A stretch of DNA of 54,083 bases from Treponema sp. (GTDB taxonomy: Bacteria > Spirochaetota > Spirochaetia > Treponematales > Treponemataceae): positions 1 through 54,083 of the forward strand of contig NZ_JAILGZ010000150.1 of the NCBI RefSeq assembly GCF_024696245.1. Direction: 5' to 3'. Position 1 is the first letter of the stretch; each line of letters begins with the position of its first letter. The notes under the pieces were generated by a model. The model worked only from the letters and a program-made list of their open reading frames with translations. It searched no databases and was not told the origin of the DNA. A program made the translations under genes and the position numbers. Below are positions 34,507 to 43,266 of the stretch, one piece after another.

Positions 34507-35682
34507 ATGTTTAGCAGAGAACACTATTTTGACAGCGCAGCAACAAGTTTTCCTGATGCAGATATTTTAAGGGAAGCTTTAGAATATTCCCTTCAACACT
34601 GGGCCAATCCATCCAGTATTCATGCAGCCGGCTCTGATGCAAAAAAAGCTCTGGAAGCCTGCCGTTCAGAATGTGCAGCTGCCCTGGGAGTAAAGCCTCA
34701 GACTTTATTTTTTACTTCCGGCGGTACAGAAAGTGACCATATTCCCCTTCTCTCAGTATTATCCCGTCCTCAAAAAGGCAGTGTTATTGTAAGTGCTATA
34801 GAACATCCTGCCCTTAGGGAAATGTCTAAGATGATGACAAATACAGGATGGAAGACAATTACGGTTAATCCGGATAAAAACGGCTTTATTCAGCCGGAAA
34901 GTATTATAAATGCCCTTCAGGATGATACGGTTTTTGTAACGGTAATGGCTGTTAATAACGAAACCGGTGCGGTTCAGGATATTGAAGGAATAGCAGATGC
35001 TTTAAGTGAGTACTCTGCTAATCACAGAAAAGTTTTCTTTCATGTAGACTGTGTCCAGGCTGCAGGCAAGATTCCTTTTGACTTAAACCATAAGGGCATT
35101 GATTCTGCTGCCTTTAGCGGTCATAAAATTCACGGTCCAAGGGGAATCGGTCTTCTTTACCTTAACAGGGAAATCAACTCCTTTTTAAAAGGGGGCGGTC
35201 AGGAAAAATCCGTTCGCTCAGGAACAGAAAATCTCTTTGGCGCAAAGGCCCTGGCCCTTTGTCTTAAAAAATACCATCTGTCTCAAAAAAATCCTCAGAC
35301 AATGGAAGCCCTTAAGAATCAGGAAGTAATAACTTCTTCGTTTATACGTAAAATAAGCAGCTTTAAAAACTGCACTATTATTCCCCACTGCAGGGGTCAG
35401 GAAGGAGACAGCCACAAGTTTTCTCCTTATGTTCTCCAGGCTTCTTTTGCAGGGATACCGGGACAGGTAATGGAAAGGGCTTTAAGTGAAAAAGGCTTTT
35501 ATATTTCTACTGGAAGTGCCTGTTCTTCAAATCATGCAGGCCGTCCTGTCCTTGATACAATGCAGCTGAGTGCAAAAGAAAAGGAAAGTGCCGTTAGGTT
35601 CAGTTTTGATTCAAAGTGCAGTCAGCAGGACATTGACCAGCTCTATCAGGCTCTGGAAGAAATCGTAAAATTATTCACTTGA
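34507..35682 (+). CDS. Cysteine desulfurase (NifS/IscS family)
   Basis: A PLP enzyme that takes sulfur from cysteine for Fe–S clusters or tRNA thiolation. All key residues are present in the 391-residue protein: 'SGGTESDH' phosphate-binding loop (71–78), His100, Asp181 and Gln184 in 'HVDCVQAAGK', the PLP lysine Lys207 in SGHKIHGPRGIG, and the persulfide Cys339 in 'STGSACSSNH'. The short Cys-loop and missing long insertion place it in group I (NifS/IscS) rather than SufS. No iscU or thiI follows, so the sulfur acceptor is unknown. It is directly downstream of aroB, with stop and start 1 base apart. Confidence 0.93.
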   Translation: MFSREHYFDSAATSFPDADILREALEYSLQHWANPSSIHAAGSDAKKALEACRSECAAALGVKPQTLFFTSGGTESDHIPLLSVLSRPQKGSVIVSAIEHPALREMSKMMTNTGWKTITVNPDKNGFIQPESIINALQDDTVFVTVMAVNNETGAVQDIEGIADALSEYSANHRKVFFHVDCVQAAGKIPFDLNHKGIDSAAFSGHKIHGPRGIGLLYLNREINSFLKGGGQEKSVRSGTENLFGAKALALCLKKYHLSQKNPQTMEALKNQEVITSSFIRKISSFKNCTIIPHCRGQEGDSHKFSPYVLQASFAGIPGQVMERALSEKGFYISTGSACSSNHAGRPVLDTMQLSAKEKESAVRFSFDSKCSQQDIDQLYQALEEIVKLFT

Positions 35683-35707
35683 TATTAAAAGTGCAATCTG
35701 CTATATT
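35679..35707 (+). promoter_or_regulatory. Predicted promoter of the PUR-domain gene
   Basis: TTGATA (35679–35684), a 17-base spacer and TATATT (35702–35707). The -35 overlaps the cysteine desulfurase stop codon region. It gives a leader of about 60 bases before the ATG at 35774. Confidence 0.6.
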
Positions 35708-35719
35708 AGCCCAAGTCGG

Positions 35720-35733
35720 GTGCATTTCTGCAC
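35720..35733 (+). promoter_or_regulatory. Leader hairpin before the PUR-domain gene
   Basis: GTGCA and TGCAC (35720–35724, 35729–35733) pair around a 4-base loop, followed by GTTTT. It sits within the first 20 bases of the predicted transcript. It might end readthrough from upstream, protect the 5' end, or be bound by the encoded RNA-binding protein; none is shown. Confidence 0.35.
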
Positions 35734-35773
35734 GTTTTATTAAATCATCTTATCTTTAGGGAAGGACAGTAAA

Positions 35774-36226
35774 ATGGCTATCAGAGGAGAACTTTTTACA
35801 AATCAGGTAAATCTTGATAACAGAAGCTATTACTTTAATGTGAAGGAAAATCGTAACGGAGACATCTTCCTCCAGATCGTAGAAAGCAAAATTAAAGACG
35901 GAGAAGAACGTCGTGACATCGTTGTATTTGCAGATGACATGAAGGACTTTTTTAAGGGACTTGATGAATCTCTTACTTACATCGACAAAGTAAAGAAAGA
36001 AAGAGCAAAACTCAGGGCAGAAAAAAAGGCTGCCAAGGCTGCTAAATTCAATCCTGATGGAGCAGAAGCAGAAAAAACAGCAAAGAAGGTTTACCGCCGT
36101 AAGGGAGAAAGCCGTCTTGTTGCAGAAAAAAGAGCAGAAAAAAAGGATGATGGAATCAAGCGCACAGGAAAAGTAATCCACATTACTTCTAAAAGAAGCG
36201 CTGATTCAGAAAAAACAGAATACTAA
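35774..36226 (+). CDS. PUR-domain nucleic-acid-binding protein (BpuR-like)
   Basis: A 150-residue protein whose first ~75 residues (IRGELFTNQVNLDNRSYYFNV… then 'NRNGDIFLQIVESKI' and 'IVVFADDMKDFF') match the compact bacterial PUR domain, a four-strand-plus-helix unit that dimerises and binds DNA and RNA. The rest is a Lys/Ala/Glu-rich basic tail with many short KKAAKAAK-type stretches, likely disordered and nucleic-acid binding. In Borrelia the homologue BpuR binds DNA and RNA and reduces its own translation. The ribosome-binding site GGAAGG precedes the ATG by 8 bases. It is monocistronic, convergent with rnhB. Confidence 0.88.
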   Translation: MAIRGELFTNQVNLDNRSYYFNVKENRNGDIFLQIVESKIKDGEERRDIVVFADDMKDFFKGLDESLTYIDKVKKERAKLRAEKKAAKAAKFNPDGAEAEKTAKKVYRRKGESRLVAEKRAEKKDDGIKRTGKVIHITSKRSADSEKTEY

Positions 36227-36245
36227 TAAAAGCCCTTAAAAAGCT

Positions 36246-36836
36246 TTAGTATTTGAATGAAAGCCGCTGGATGGGAGAAGGTCCTATCTGGCGGCATATT
36301 TGTTTATGGGCAGGTGTAGGATATCCCTTGTGTTTTGCATAACCATATTCCGGATAAAGCTTGTCATAATCCATCATTATTGCATCACGGCAGGTCTTTG
36401 CAAGAATACTGGCAGCCATTACGTAAGGATATTTTCCGTCTGCCTTAGGTTCACACCTTACAGTACATTCAACATCAGGAACAAAAGTACCATCAGTTAC
36501 AGCAAGTATTTCTTTTTCTGAAGGCATCTGAATTGAATTCTTTTTACACCATTCAGGAAGTTTTATCAGCATCATTTTATAGGCAAGCTGCATGGCTTTA
36601 AGGCTGGCATTTAAAATATTAATTTTATCTATTTCTTCGTGATTAATAAGACCTATACCCCAGCAGGCCTTTTCTTTAATAACTGCTTCTGCAGCCTGAC
36701 GCTTTTTTTCTGAAAGTTTTTTACTGTCATTAAGTATTTCTACAGGAAAATCTTCTGGCAATATAACACAGGCAGCACTTACAGGACCGGCAAGAGGCCC
36801 CCTGCCTGCTTCATCAAAACCGGCATAAAGGTTCAT
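36246..36836 (-). CDS. rnhB: Ribonuclease HII
   Basis: Cuts the RNA strand of RNA–DNA hybrids and removes misincorporated ribonucleotides. The 196-residue protein begins MNLYAGFDEAGRGPLAGPV, with catalytic Asp8 and Glu9 in the DEAGRG motif. It also has 'LNDSKKLSEKKR', 'TDGTFVP' (third acidic residue) and 'AASILAKTCRD' (fourth Asp region), ending 'YGYAKHKGYPTPAH'. I use ATG 36836, which has GAGG 6 bases upstream, instead of the in-frame TTG at 36848. It starts 9 bases after the stop of the upstream exported protein gene and is the end of the long minus-strand run. Confidence 0.96.
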   Translation of the reverse strand: MNLYAGFDEAGRGPLAGPVSAACVILPEDFPVEILNDSKKLSEKKRQAAEAVIKEKACWGIGLINHEEIDKINILNASLKAMQLAYKMMLIKLPEWCKKNSIQMPSEKEILAVTDGTFVPDVECTVRCEPKADGKYPYVMAASILAKTCRDAIMMDYDKLYPEYGYAKHKGYPTPAHKQICRQIGPSPIQRLSFKY

Positions 36837-36844
36837 AAAATACC

Positions 36845-38938
36845 TCAATTAAGATTAATGATTGTATTTTCTGACAGGGAACGGATATTAGTGTTAATGT
36901 CCTGCCAGAGATAGGCTTCACTGGAATTTTTTGTATCAAGCTGAAGATTAAATGTATTTCCGCTTATATAAGCTGCAGCTGATGCAAGTTCAAGGCTGTG
37001 TCCGCTTCTTCCAATAAGGTAAAACTGATTGGACGCTGCATTAAGGATTCCACCGTGAATGGTAAAGTTTACACAGTTTGGTGCAGAAGAAGTAATCCTG
37101 CTGTCCTGTACCTGAAGATCTGAATCAGATGCAGAAAGGACACAGGCATAAGACTGGGACTGAAGGGTAAGACCGGTCTGACTTAAATTTAACTTAGATG
37201 ATAAGGAATCAATCAGTATACCGTCACCAATATAAATACCTACTAATTCGCAGTTAACAAGATTAAGCTCTGCGTTTTCAAGACTTATAAGGGGAAGTTC
37301 TCCATCCCGGGAAGAATCATCGCTTCGTTCAATTATACAGCCTGATATTTCTGCATTTGCTCCCTTTATCTTTATGGCAGCCTGCGGCGGAAGAATAAAA
37401 CGGGCATTTGTACAAATAAAAGAACAGTCTTTTTCTATTACGGACAGAGGACGACTTATATTTATCTCGCCGCTTACATGAAGTCTTGTAGATTTTCTTG
37501 AATTAATTACAGAAAGGGCTTCTTCAAAAGTAGTAAAAGGATTTGACCAGCTTCCATCATGTTCAGAAGAAATGCTTTCTGAAGAAGGCCTGAGGTAATA
37601 GTTATACTGGTCTACAACTACATTGTATTCAGAAACAGGACTTACATTCCCTGCCTTATCTTTAGACCAGGCACTTACCTTAAAATAGGCAGCCTTTCTT
37701 GAAGGAGACTGAAGGACAATTACAGAATCATCATATTCCTTAAAAGTGCCGGAATAATACTTTGAAAGTTCGGGGAATGAAGATTCTTCAAAACCAGTAT
37801 CAGATTCTACAGGTTCACTTACTGAATAAAAAATCTTACATCCTTCTTCTTCTGATTTTATCTTAACGTTAACTTCCTTTCTTGCAAAAGCTGATTCAGC
37901 AGAAGATACAAATACAGGAGGCAGAGGCTTTTCCCTGTCTACATAAAAATCAGCCTTAACGGTTCCATGATAAACATTGTCACAGTAAACCTTTAAAGTA
38001 CAGGTACGTTCCAGAGTATTTCCTTCAAAAGTATCAGCCTGTATAGTCTGATAAAGTCTGTCTGAATTAAGGGCAAATCTGTAGGAAGTATCCGAACATA
38101 AAAACTGACAGCTGCCGTCTGGATTATTCTTTACGGTAAAAAGGGGTTCCGGAGGAATAATGTATTCAGACACAGGATTACCCTCTTCATAGGCAATTGA
38201 CTGCCAGCGTACGGTATGGGGAATGCTTCTGTCCAGGTACACTTTATCCCTGGAAGCAGTCCAGAACTCATCATCTATCTGATAAATAAGGTTTTCACCG
38301 GTATAAGTAAATTCAGTCCAGTTATCAATTGTAAAGGGAATACTGCGGCTGATAAGTTTTTCTGTTGAAGAAGCTTCGTAAATCCTGATTACAAAATGCC
38401 ATTTAAGGGAGCCCTTACTTAAAGTACAGGCAGCATAATGTTCAAGAATATTACTTTTGTTTATAAAAAGACTGCGTCCTTTTTCCATTACAGGAGAGTT
38501 ATTTAATGAATAATAAAAATCTTCCGGAATATAAAACTCACTGCCGGGAGTATATTTTAGAATAGGATTTGAATTAATGTTCTGAATTAAAAGGGCCGTA
38601 TCAGAATCTGCCGTAGAAAAAGAAGAAGGCCTTACACTGTAATTAACAGTATAGTCTGAACGTACTCCGTTTTTAGAAACAGCGGCAATCCTTACCTTTA
38701 CATCCCCTATCTCGTCAATTACCACCGGTCCGTCATAAGAAAAACCGGAAACAAGAGGATCGCTTCCTGTAAGGGAATAATAAACTTCACTTCCATCAGA
38801 AGTATTAATAACCAGAGGCTGAACATTAACCCACTGACCTGGAGCAGGAGAAAGAATATCGCTGGAAGAAAAAGCTGCAGCTGATGAAAGGCATAAAGAG
38901 AAAAGTAAAGAAGTAACAATAGCGGCAGTCTTTTTCAT
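36845..38938 (-). CDS. Exported protein with chitobiase-like C-terminal-type domain and beta-helix
   Basis: A 697-residue secreted protein. The signal peptide spans about 1–23. Near residues 30–105 lies a CHB_HEX_C-like beta domain, recognisable by 'SDGSEVYYSLTGSDPLVSG…YDGPVVI'; a second copy is suggested near 360–440 by 'EEGCKIFYSVSEPVES…'. From about 455 ('GSWSNPFTTFEEALSVINS') begins a region typical of right-handed parallel beta-helix proteins: an 'area–title' segment, then many short strands with hydrophobic/Asn turns ('ISGCIIERS', 'LNLVNCELVGIYIGDG', 'AYISGNTFNLQL'). No catalytic residues of a lyase or glycosidase can be named, so binding or surface structure is as likely as enzymatic activity. 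It is 3 bases downstream of the phosphoribosyltransferase gene. Confidence 0.82.
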   Translation of the reverse strand: MKKTAAIVTSLLFSLCLSSAAAFSSSDILSPAPGQWVNVQPLVINTSDGSEVYYSLTGSDPLVSGFSYDGPVVIDEIGDVKVRIAAVSKNGVRSDYTVNYSVRPSSFSTADSDTALLIQNINSNPILKYTPGSEFYIPEDFYYSLNNSPVMEKGRSLFINKSNILEHYAACTLSKGSLKWHFVIRIYEASSTEKLISRSIPFTIDNWTEFTYTGENLIYQIDDEFWTASRDKVYLDRSIPHTVRWQSIAYEEGNPVSEYIIPPEPLFTVKNNPDGSCQFLCSDTSYRFALNSDRLYQTIQADTFEGNTLERTCTLKVYCDNVYHGTVKADFYVDREKPLPPVFVSSAESAFARKEVNVKIKSEEEGCKIFYSVSEPVESDTGFEESSFPELSKYYSGTFKEYDDSVIVLQSPSRKAAYFKVSAWSKDKAGNVSPVSEYNVVVDQYNYYLRPSSESISSEHDGSWSNPFTTFEEALSVINSRKSTRLHVSGEINISRPLSVIEKDCSFICTNARFILPPQAAIKIKGANAEISGCIIERSDDSSRDGELPLISLENAELNLVNCELVGIYIGDGILIDSLSSKLNLSQTGLTLQSQSYACVLSASDSDLQVQDSRITSSAPNCVNFTIHGGILNAASNQFYLIGRSGHSLELASAAAYISGNTFNLQLDTKNSSEAYLWQDINTNIRSLSENTIINLN

Positions 38939-38941
38939 TTT

Positions 38942-39556
38942 TTATTTTTTATCCTGTTTAAAAAGTGGTTCAAGAATATTTCTAAGTTCCGGGTAAGGCT
39001 TATAATAATTCTCTTCAAGTTCAGTTTCTGTAAGTCCCACCAGTTCATGGCTGTTATAGTTAATCCATGGATTCTGTTCCGGATTATTGATTTCAAACTT
39101 TCTGCACCAGTAATCAGGACGTACAGGAGGCTGTTCCTTATAATGATAAACCTTATAATCGTGTACAACAACCTTAATATTTTCTCTTGGCACACCTTTT
39201 TCAAGAAGAATGCTTACAAGGTAATTAAGGGTTCTGCCTGAATCATAAATATCGTCAACCAGCATAACCTTATCACCCATACGAAGATATTCCGGAGAAT
39301 AAGTCCATCCGTCAATTCTTACTGATTCATGTTTTGAAACATCAGTATAACTTCTGGCAACAACTGCTGCATACAAAACCGGTTTATGATCCTTAAGGGC
39401 AACCTTGTAATATTCACTTATTACATTTGCCATGTAGGCACCACCCCTTAAAGATGTGTAAATAATATCAGGTACAAAGTTATCCTGACGGTAAATTTTA
39501 TCTGCAAGTATGAGGGCATTATTTCTTACTTCGTCATACTGTAAAAATTCTTTCAT
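38942..39556 (-). CDS. Purine-type phosphoribosyltransferase
   Basis: A 204-residue type I phosphoribosyltransferase. The PRPP-binding signature is VMLVDDIYDSGRTLNYLV at about 97–114, and 'YTSLRGGAYMANVISEYY' near 33–50 is the pyrophosphate loop. The C-terminal ~60 residues, rich in Tyr, Trp and Pro ('RPDYWCRKFE…NPEQNPWINYNSHEL'), form the hood and resemble xanthine/hypoxanthine-type enzymes, so purine base salvage is the most likely job. Which base is used cannot be read. AGGAG lies before ATG 39556. It is downstream of clpC on the same strand. Confidence 0.82.
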   Translation of the reverse strand: MKEFLQYDEVRNNALILADKIYRQDNFVPDIIYTSLRGGAYMANVISEYYKVALKDHKPVLYAAVVARSYTDVSKHESVRIDGWTYSPEYLRMGDKVMLVDDIYDSGRTLNYLVSILLEKGVPRENIKVVVHDYKVYHYKEQPPVRPDYWCRKFEINNPEQNPWINYNSHELVGLTETELEENYYKPYPELRNILEPLFKQDKK

Positions 39557-39595
39557 TTATTTTATCTCCTGCTCTTATTTTAATTATACAAGGTT

Positions 39596-42142
39596 TTAAA
39601 CATTTTCAACAAGTAAAGCCTGTTGTGTTTTATTTTCGTGCTTTTCCTTCTTAAACTTAACGGTGAGTTTTTCGCCATTGTAATCTACCATTACAGTTGC
39701 CGAACTTCCCCTCTTACCGGAAAGAATAAGGGTTGCAAGTTCATCTTCGATTTCCCTTTCTATAAGGCGGCGCAGCGGGCGGGCACCCATAGAAGGGTCA
39801 TAGCCGTGTTCAATAAGATATTCCCTGGCCTTTGGTTTTATGCAGAGGGAAAGGTCCTGCTCACCCAGTCTCAGTTCCAGTTCCCTGAGCTGAATGTTAA
39901 GGATGGCATCAATCTGCTTTTTATCCAGAGGGTTAAAGACAACAATATCATCTACACGGTTAAGAAGTTCCGGTGTCATAATACGCTTAAGTTCTTCCAT
40001 TGCACTGGACTTAATGTCCTCGTAAGGAAGTACACCGGTAGAAGATGTAGAAAAGCCCATTCTGTTTTCTGCCATAATGTTTCTTGCACCGGCATTACTT
40101 GTCATAATGACGATAGTATTCCTGAAGCTTATGGTGTGTCCCAGGTTATCAGAAAGTTCACCTTCTTCAAGCATCTGTAAAAGAAGATTAAATATATCTG
40201 AATGAGCCTTTTCAATTTCATCAAGAAGAACTACGGAATATGGATGCTGCCTTACTTTTTCTGTTAAAGTACCACCTTCGTCATAACCAATGTATCCCGG
40301 AGGTGCACCTACCAGTCTTGAAGCATTATGCTTTTCCATATAGTCACTCATATCAACCCTGATAAGGGCATCTTCCGTTCCAAAAAGAAATTTAGCAAGA
40401 GTCTTTGCAAGCTGAGTTTTACCAACACCTGTAGGTCCAAGGAAAATAAAGGAACCGATAGGACGCTTAACCGAAGACACCCCTGCCCTGTTTCTTCTTA
40501 CGGCACTGCAGATAAGCTTAACTGCATCATCCTGACCAATCACAGTCTGATGAATATAATCTTCCATCTTTACAAGACGATGGCTTTCTCCATCATCCAG
40601 CTGTTCAACATCGATGCCTGTATTAAGGCTGATAATTGAAAGCACATCATCAAGAGTAACATGCTTTGCATTAGAGTTGCCGCTGTTTTTCCATTCACGG
40701 TTAACTTCATCAAGACGATGTTTAAGCTGGCCGACTTTGTCACGGATAAGGGCTGCCTTTTCATAATCCTGCTGCTGAACAAGAAGGGATTTTTCTTCTA
40801 CAAGTTCCTGGATATTTTTTTCTATCTCATAAAATTCTTCAGGACGTTCATCATCAAGTATTTTCTTTGCAGCACCAGCTTCATCAAGAACATCAATTGC
40901 CTTATCAGGAAGATAGCGTTCAGAAATATAACGGGCACTGTACTTAACTATTGCAGGAATAACATCATCATCGTAAATAACATTGTGGAATTCTTCATAC
41001 TTACGTTTTAATCCCTGAAGTATGGCAATGCTCTCTATCTGGTCAGGTTCATTTACAACAATCTTCTGAAACCTTCTGGCAAGGGCACTGTCCTTTTCAA
41101 AGTACTTTCTGTACTCCTTACTGGTTGTAGCTCCAATAACCTGAATCTCACCACGGCTCAAAGCAGGTTTCATCATGTTACTTGCATCCATTGAACCTTC
41201 CGGTCCGCCGGCACCAATTATAGTATGAATTTCATCAATAAAAAGAATTACATTCTTACTTTCACTGATTTCCTTCATAACTCTTTTCATTCTTTCTTCA
41301 AATTCACCACGGTACTTTGTTCCCGCAATCATTGCAGCAAGATCAAGACAGAGCACCCTTTTATCAAGAAGATTCTTAGGAACCATACCCTTTACGATTC
41401 TTGCAGCCAGTCCTTCTACAACAGCTGTTTTTCCAACACCTGGTTCACCTACAAGAATAGGATTATTTTTCTGCCTTCTGCTTAAAATCTGAATAAGACG
41501 CTGAATCTCATTACCACGGCCTATTACAGGATCTGCCTCATCTTCCTGAGCCTTACGGGTAAGGTCACGGCTGAAAGTTTCAAGAACTGAATTAGCATTG
41601 GCCTTTCTTCTGCTGCTGCCGTCTGACATAAGAAGTTCACCGTCAGCTCCTGGAATTCCAGGCTTAAAGGAAGAATCAATTCTTGCAGAAGAAGGAACTT
41701 TCTTTTCTACATCTGCAACTGCACTTCTAAGCTGATCATAAGTTATTCCAGCCTTCTTAAAATAATTATTCATTAGGGAAGGATTTTCGCATACTGCACC
41801 TAAAAGAAAATGTTCAGTACCAATATAAGAAAGGTTTGACCTTAAAGCTTCTCCCTGGGCAAGTTCCAGAACATTCTTAAGACGCTGGGACTGAGGAAGA
41901 TCGTATACTTCTATGTCTGCAATCTTAGCTGTCATGCTCTGTTCAATTGCAAGCTGAAGGGTAAGAACATTCATTCTTAAAGTACGGAGGGTAATATAAC
42001 CAAGACCATCCCCTGATTTTAAAAGTGCAAGAATAAGATGCTCAGGTTCAAGAGTTGTACTTCCCAGTTTATATGCTTCATCCGGAGCAAGTGCTACAAG
42101 AAGACGTTTTGCTCTTGGGGAAAAATTCAAATTGATCATCAT
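39596..42142 (-). CDS. clpC: ATP-dependent Clp protease ATPase subunit ClpC
   Basis: An AAA+ unfoldase that feeds ClpP. It has 848 residues: an N-domain (about 1–150) with two repeats, the first centred on 'EPEHLILAL' (Glu34) and the second on 'GTEHFLLG' (Glu110), which align with the phosphoarginine-pocket glutamates Glu32 and Glu106 of Bacillus subtilis ClpC. The first AAA+ module has GEPGVGKT, then a UVR-type middle segment '[15 protein letters not shown]' (the M-domain of ClpC), and a second AAA+ module with [12 protein letters not shown]. The ClpP loop tripeptide is not certain. Two adjacent ATGs (42142 and 42139) lie after GGAGG; the second has the better spacing. It follows mcsB by 8 bases. 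Confidence 0.95.
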   Translation of the reverse strand: MMINLNFSPRAKRLLVALAPDEAYKLGSTTLEPEHLILALLKSGDGLGYITLRTLRMNVLTLQLAIEQSMTAKIADIEVYDLPQSQRLKNVLELAQGEALRSNLSYIGTEHFLLGAVCENPSLMNNYFKKAGITYDQLRSAVADVEKKVPSSARIDSSFKPGIPGADGELLMSDGSSRRKANANSVLETFSRDLTRKAQEDEADPVIGRGNEIQRLIQILSRRQKNNPILVGEPGVGKTAVVEGLAARIVKGMVPKNLLDKRVLCLDLAAMIAGTKYRGEFEERMKRVMKEISESKNVILFIDEIHTIIGAGGPEGSMDASNMMKPALSRGEIQVIGATTSKEYRKYFEKDSALARRFQKIVVNEPDQIESIAILQGLKRKYEEFHNVIYDDDVIPAIVKYSARYISERYLPDKAIDVLDEAGAAKKILDDERPEEFYEIEKNIQELVEEKSLLVQQQDYEKAALIRDKVGQLKHRLDEVNREWKNSGNSNAKHVTLDDVLSIISLNTGIDVEQLDDGESHRLVKMEDYIHQTVIGQDDAVKLICSAVRRNRAGVSSVKRPIGSFIFLGPTGVGKTQLAKTLAKFLFGTEDALIRVDMSDYMEKHNASRLVGAPPGYIGYDEGGTLTEKVRQHPYSVVLLDEIEKAHSDIFNLLLQMLEEGELSDNLGHTISFRNTIVIMTSNAGARNIMAENRMGFSTSSTGVLPYEDIKSSAMEELKRIMTPELLNRVDDIVVFNPLDKKQIDAILNIQLRELELRLGEQDLSLCIKPKAREYLIEHGYDPSMGARPLRRLIEREIEDELATLILSGKRGSSATVMVDYNGEKLTVKFKKEKHENKTQQALLVENV

Positions 42143-42150
42143 AAGCCTCC

Positions 42151-43266
42151 TTAAACCGTAAGTATTACGTTGTCAAAAGCTTCCTGCAAAGTAAGGGCAC
42201 GAAGCATTTCTATTTTTCTTACAGGCTTTTCGTTAAAATCATTTTCATATTTAAAGGACCCGTTTTTCATTACAAACTCAAGGTGTCCGTTTTGTATTCT
42301 ATATAATAACGCATGCAGCTGCTCATCATCGATCCCGCTTAAGACACCAAGATCCCTGGCAAACTTAAGCATGCTTATTATATCTATGGCTTCCCTTAAG
42401 GTAATAAAAATACTTGCCCTTGCTACAGCCATACTGCGTTTCATGCTGTTCCTTATATCGGTCTTTAATAAAGCAAAGACCTGACTTCTGGCATTTCTTT
42501 CCATATCTATAATCTTTTTAATTTCAGAAGCAGCACTGGCTGTCTGTTCAAATTCACTGCCGGATACACTGCTGAAATTTTCCAGATTATAAAAATAACC
42601 AAGGGCTGCACCGGAAGAATTAAGGGAAGTAATGGCTGTTGCTCCTCCTGACCCGAAAGATGCAGAAAGAATAAAACCATCTTCTGCACATTCCCTTACC
42701 AGTGCCGGAATCTTCTTTAAAAGTGACAGAGATGGAAGATGAAGCCTTACAGAAATTTTCATACCGCTGCCTGAATCAAGAAGACTGGAGTTTAAATAAC
42801 CAAAGTCATAACTTGCAGCAAACTGCACATACTTCTGTATCTTATCATCAAAGGAACTAACCTTATCGTAAGTCTTTTCTATATCAAATCCTGCAGTATA
42901 GGAAGACATACAAATATGATCCTTTACATTTACTGTTCCTGAAAACCTTCCGTCGTTACGAAGAATGATTCCCCCTTCTGTCTGAAGTTCAGATTCCAGG
43001 ATTTCCCTTTCTGCCATTATCCTTGAACTTACCTTGTCTAAGGCACTTATATTTATGGCATGAAAATTTTCTCCGTCTACTTTATTAAAAGCATCCATAA
43101 GTATTGCCTGAATCCTTTCATTTTCTCCAGGAGAAAGTCTTGAAGGAAAAGGAAAGTTTGCAAGATTACGGGAAAGCCTTATCTTTGTAGAAAGAGCAAC
43201 ATCGTTTTCGTTACCACACTGGGCATACCAGGCATCATTGAGATTAGTCTCAGTCTTCACCTTCAT
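42151..43266 (-). CDS. mcsB: McsB-like phosphagen-kinase-fold protein, likely catalytically inactive
   Basis: 371 residues from ATG 43266. The N-terminus matches the McsB pattern ('NDVALSTKIRLSRNLANFPFPSR' against 'SDIVLSSRIRLARN'), and there is an 'LHLPSL' strand at 175–180 and a C-terminal helical domain at about 240–371. Catalytic residues have been lost: the NEEDH motif is NVKDH (113–117), the CPTN loop is S161-L-L-D, and the second catalytic glutamate of 'GEGSEA' has no counterpart around 200–222. Phosphate-binding arginines are Lys28, Cys119 and Lys170. It is therefore probably a pseudokinase, although the C-terminal 'EKPVRKIEMLR' may keep part of the phosphoarginine-reading helix. The start overlaps mcsA by 17 bases; GTG 43260 has better spacing to GGAGG. 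Neighbours mcsA and clpC fix its identity. Confidence 0.85.
   Translation of the reverse strand: MKVKTETNLNDAWYAQCGNENDVALSTKIRLSRNLANFPFPSRLSPGENERIQAILMDAFNKVDGENFHAINISALDKVSSRIMAEREILESELQTEGGIILRNDGRFSGTVNVKDHICMSSYTAGFDIEKTYDKVSSFDDKIQKYVQFAASYDFGYLNSSLLDSGSGMKISVRLHLPSLSLLKKIPALVRECAEDGFILSASFGSGGATAITSLNSSGAALGYFYNLENFSSVSGSEFEQTASAASEIKKIIDMERNARSQVFALLKTDIRNSMKRSMAVARASIFITLREAIDIISMLKFARDLGVLSGIDDEQLHALLYRIQNGHLEFVMKNGSFKYENDFNEKPVRKIEMLRALTLQEAFDNVILTV

Noticed and set aside
36227-36250. Hairpin AAAGC/GCTTT between the PUR gene and rnhB
   Set aside because: Five A/T-rich pairs overlapping the rnhB stop with no T tract; too weak to call a terminator.
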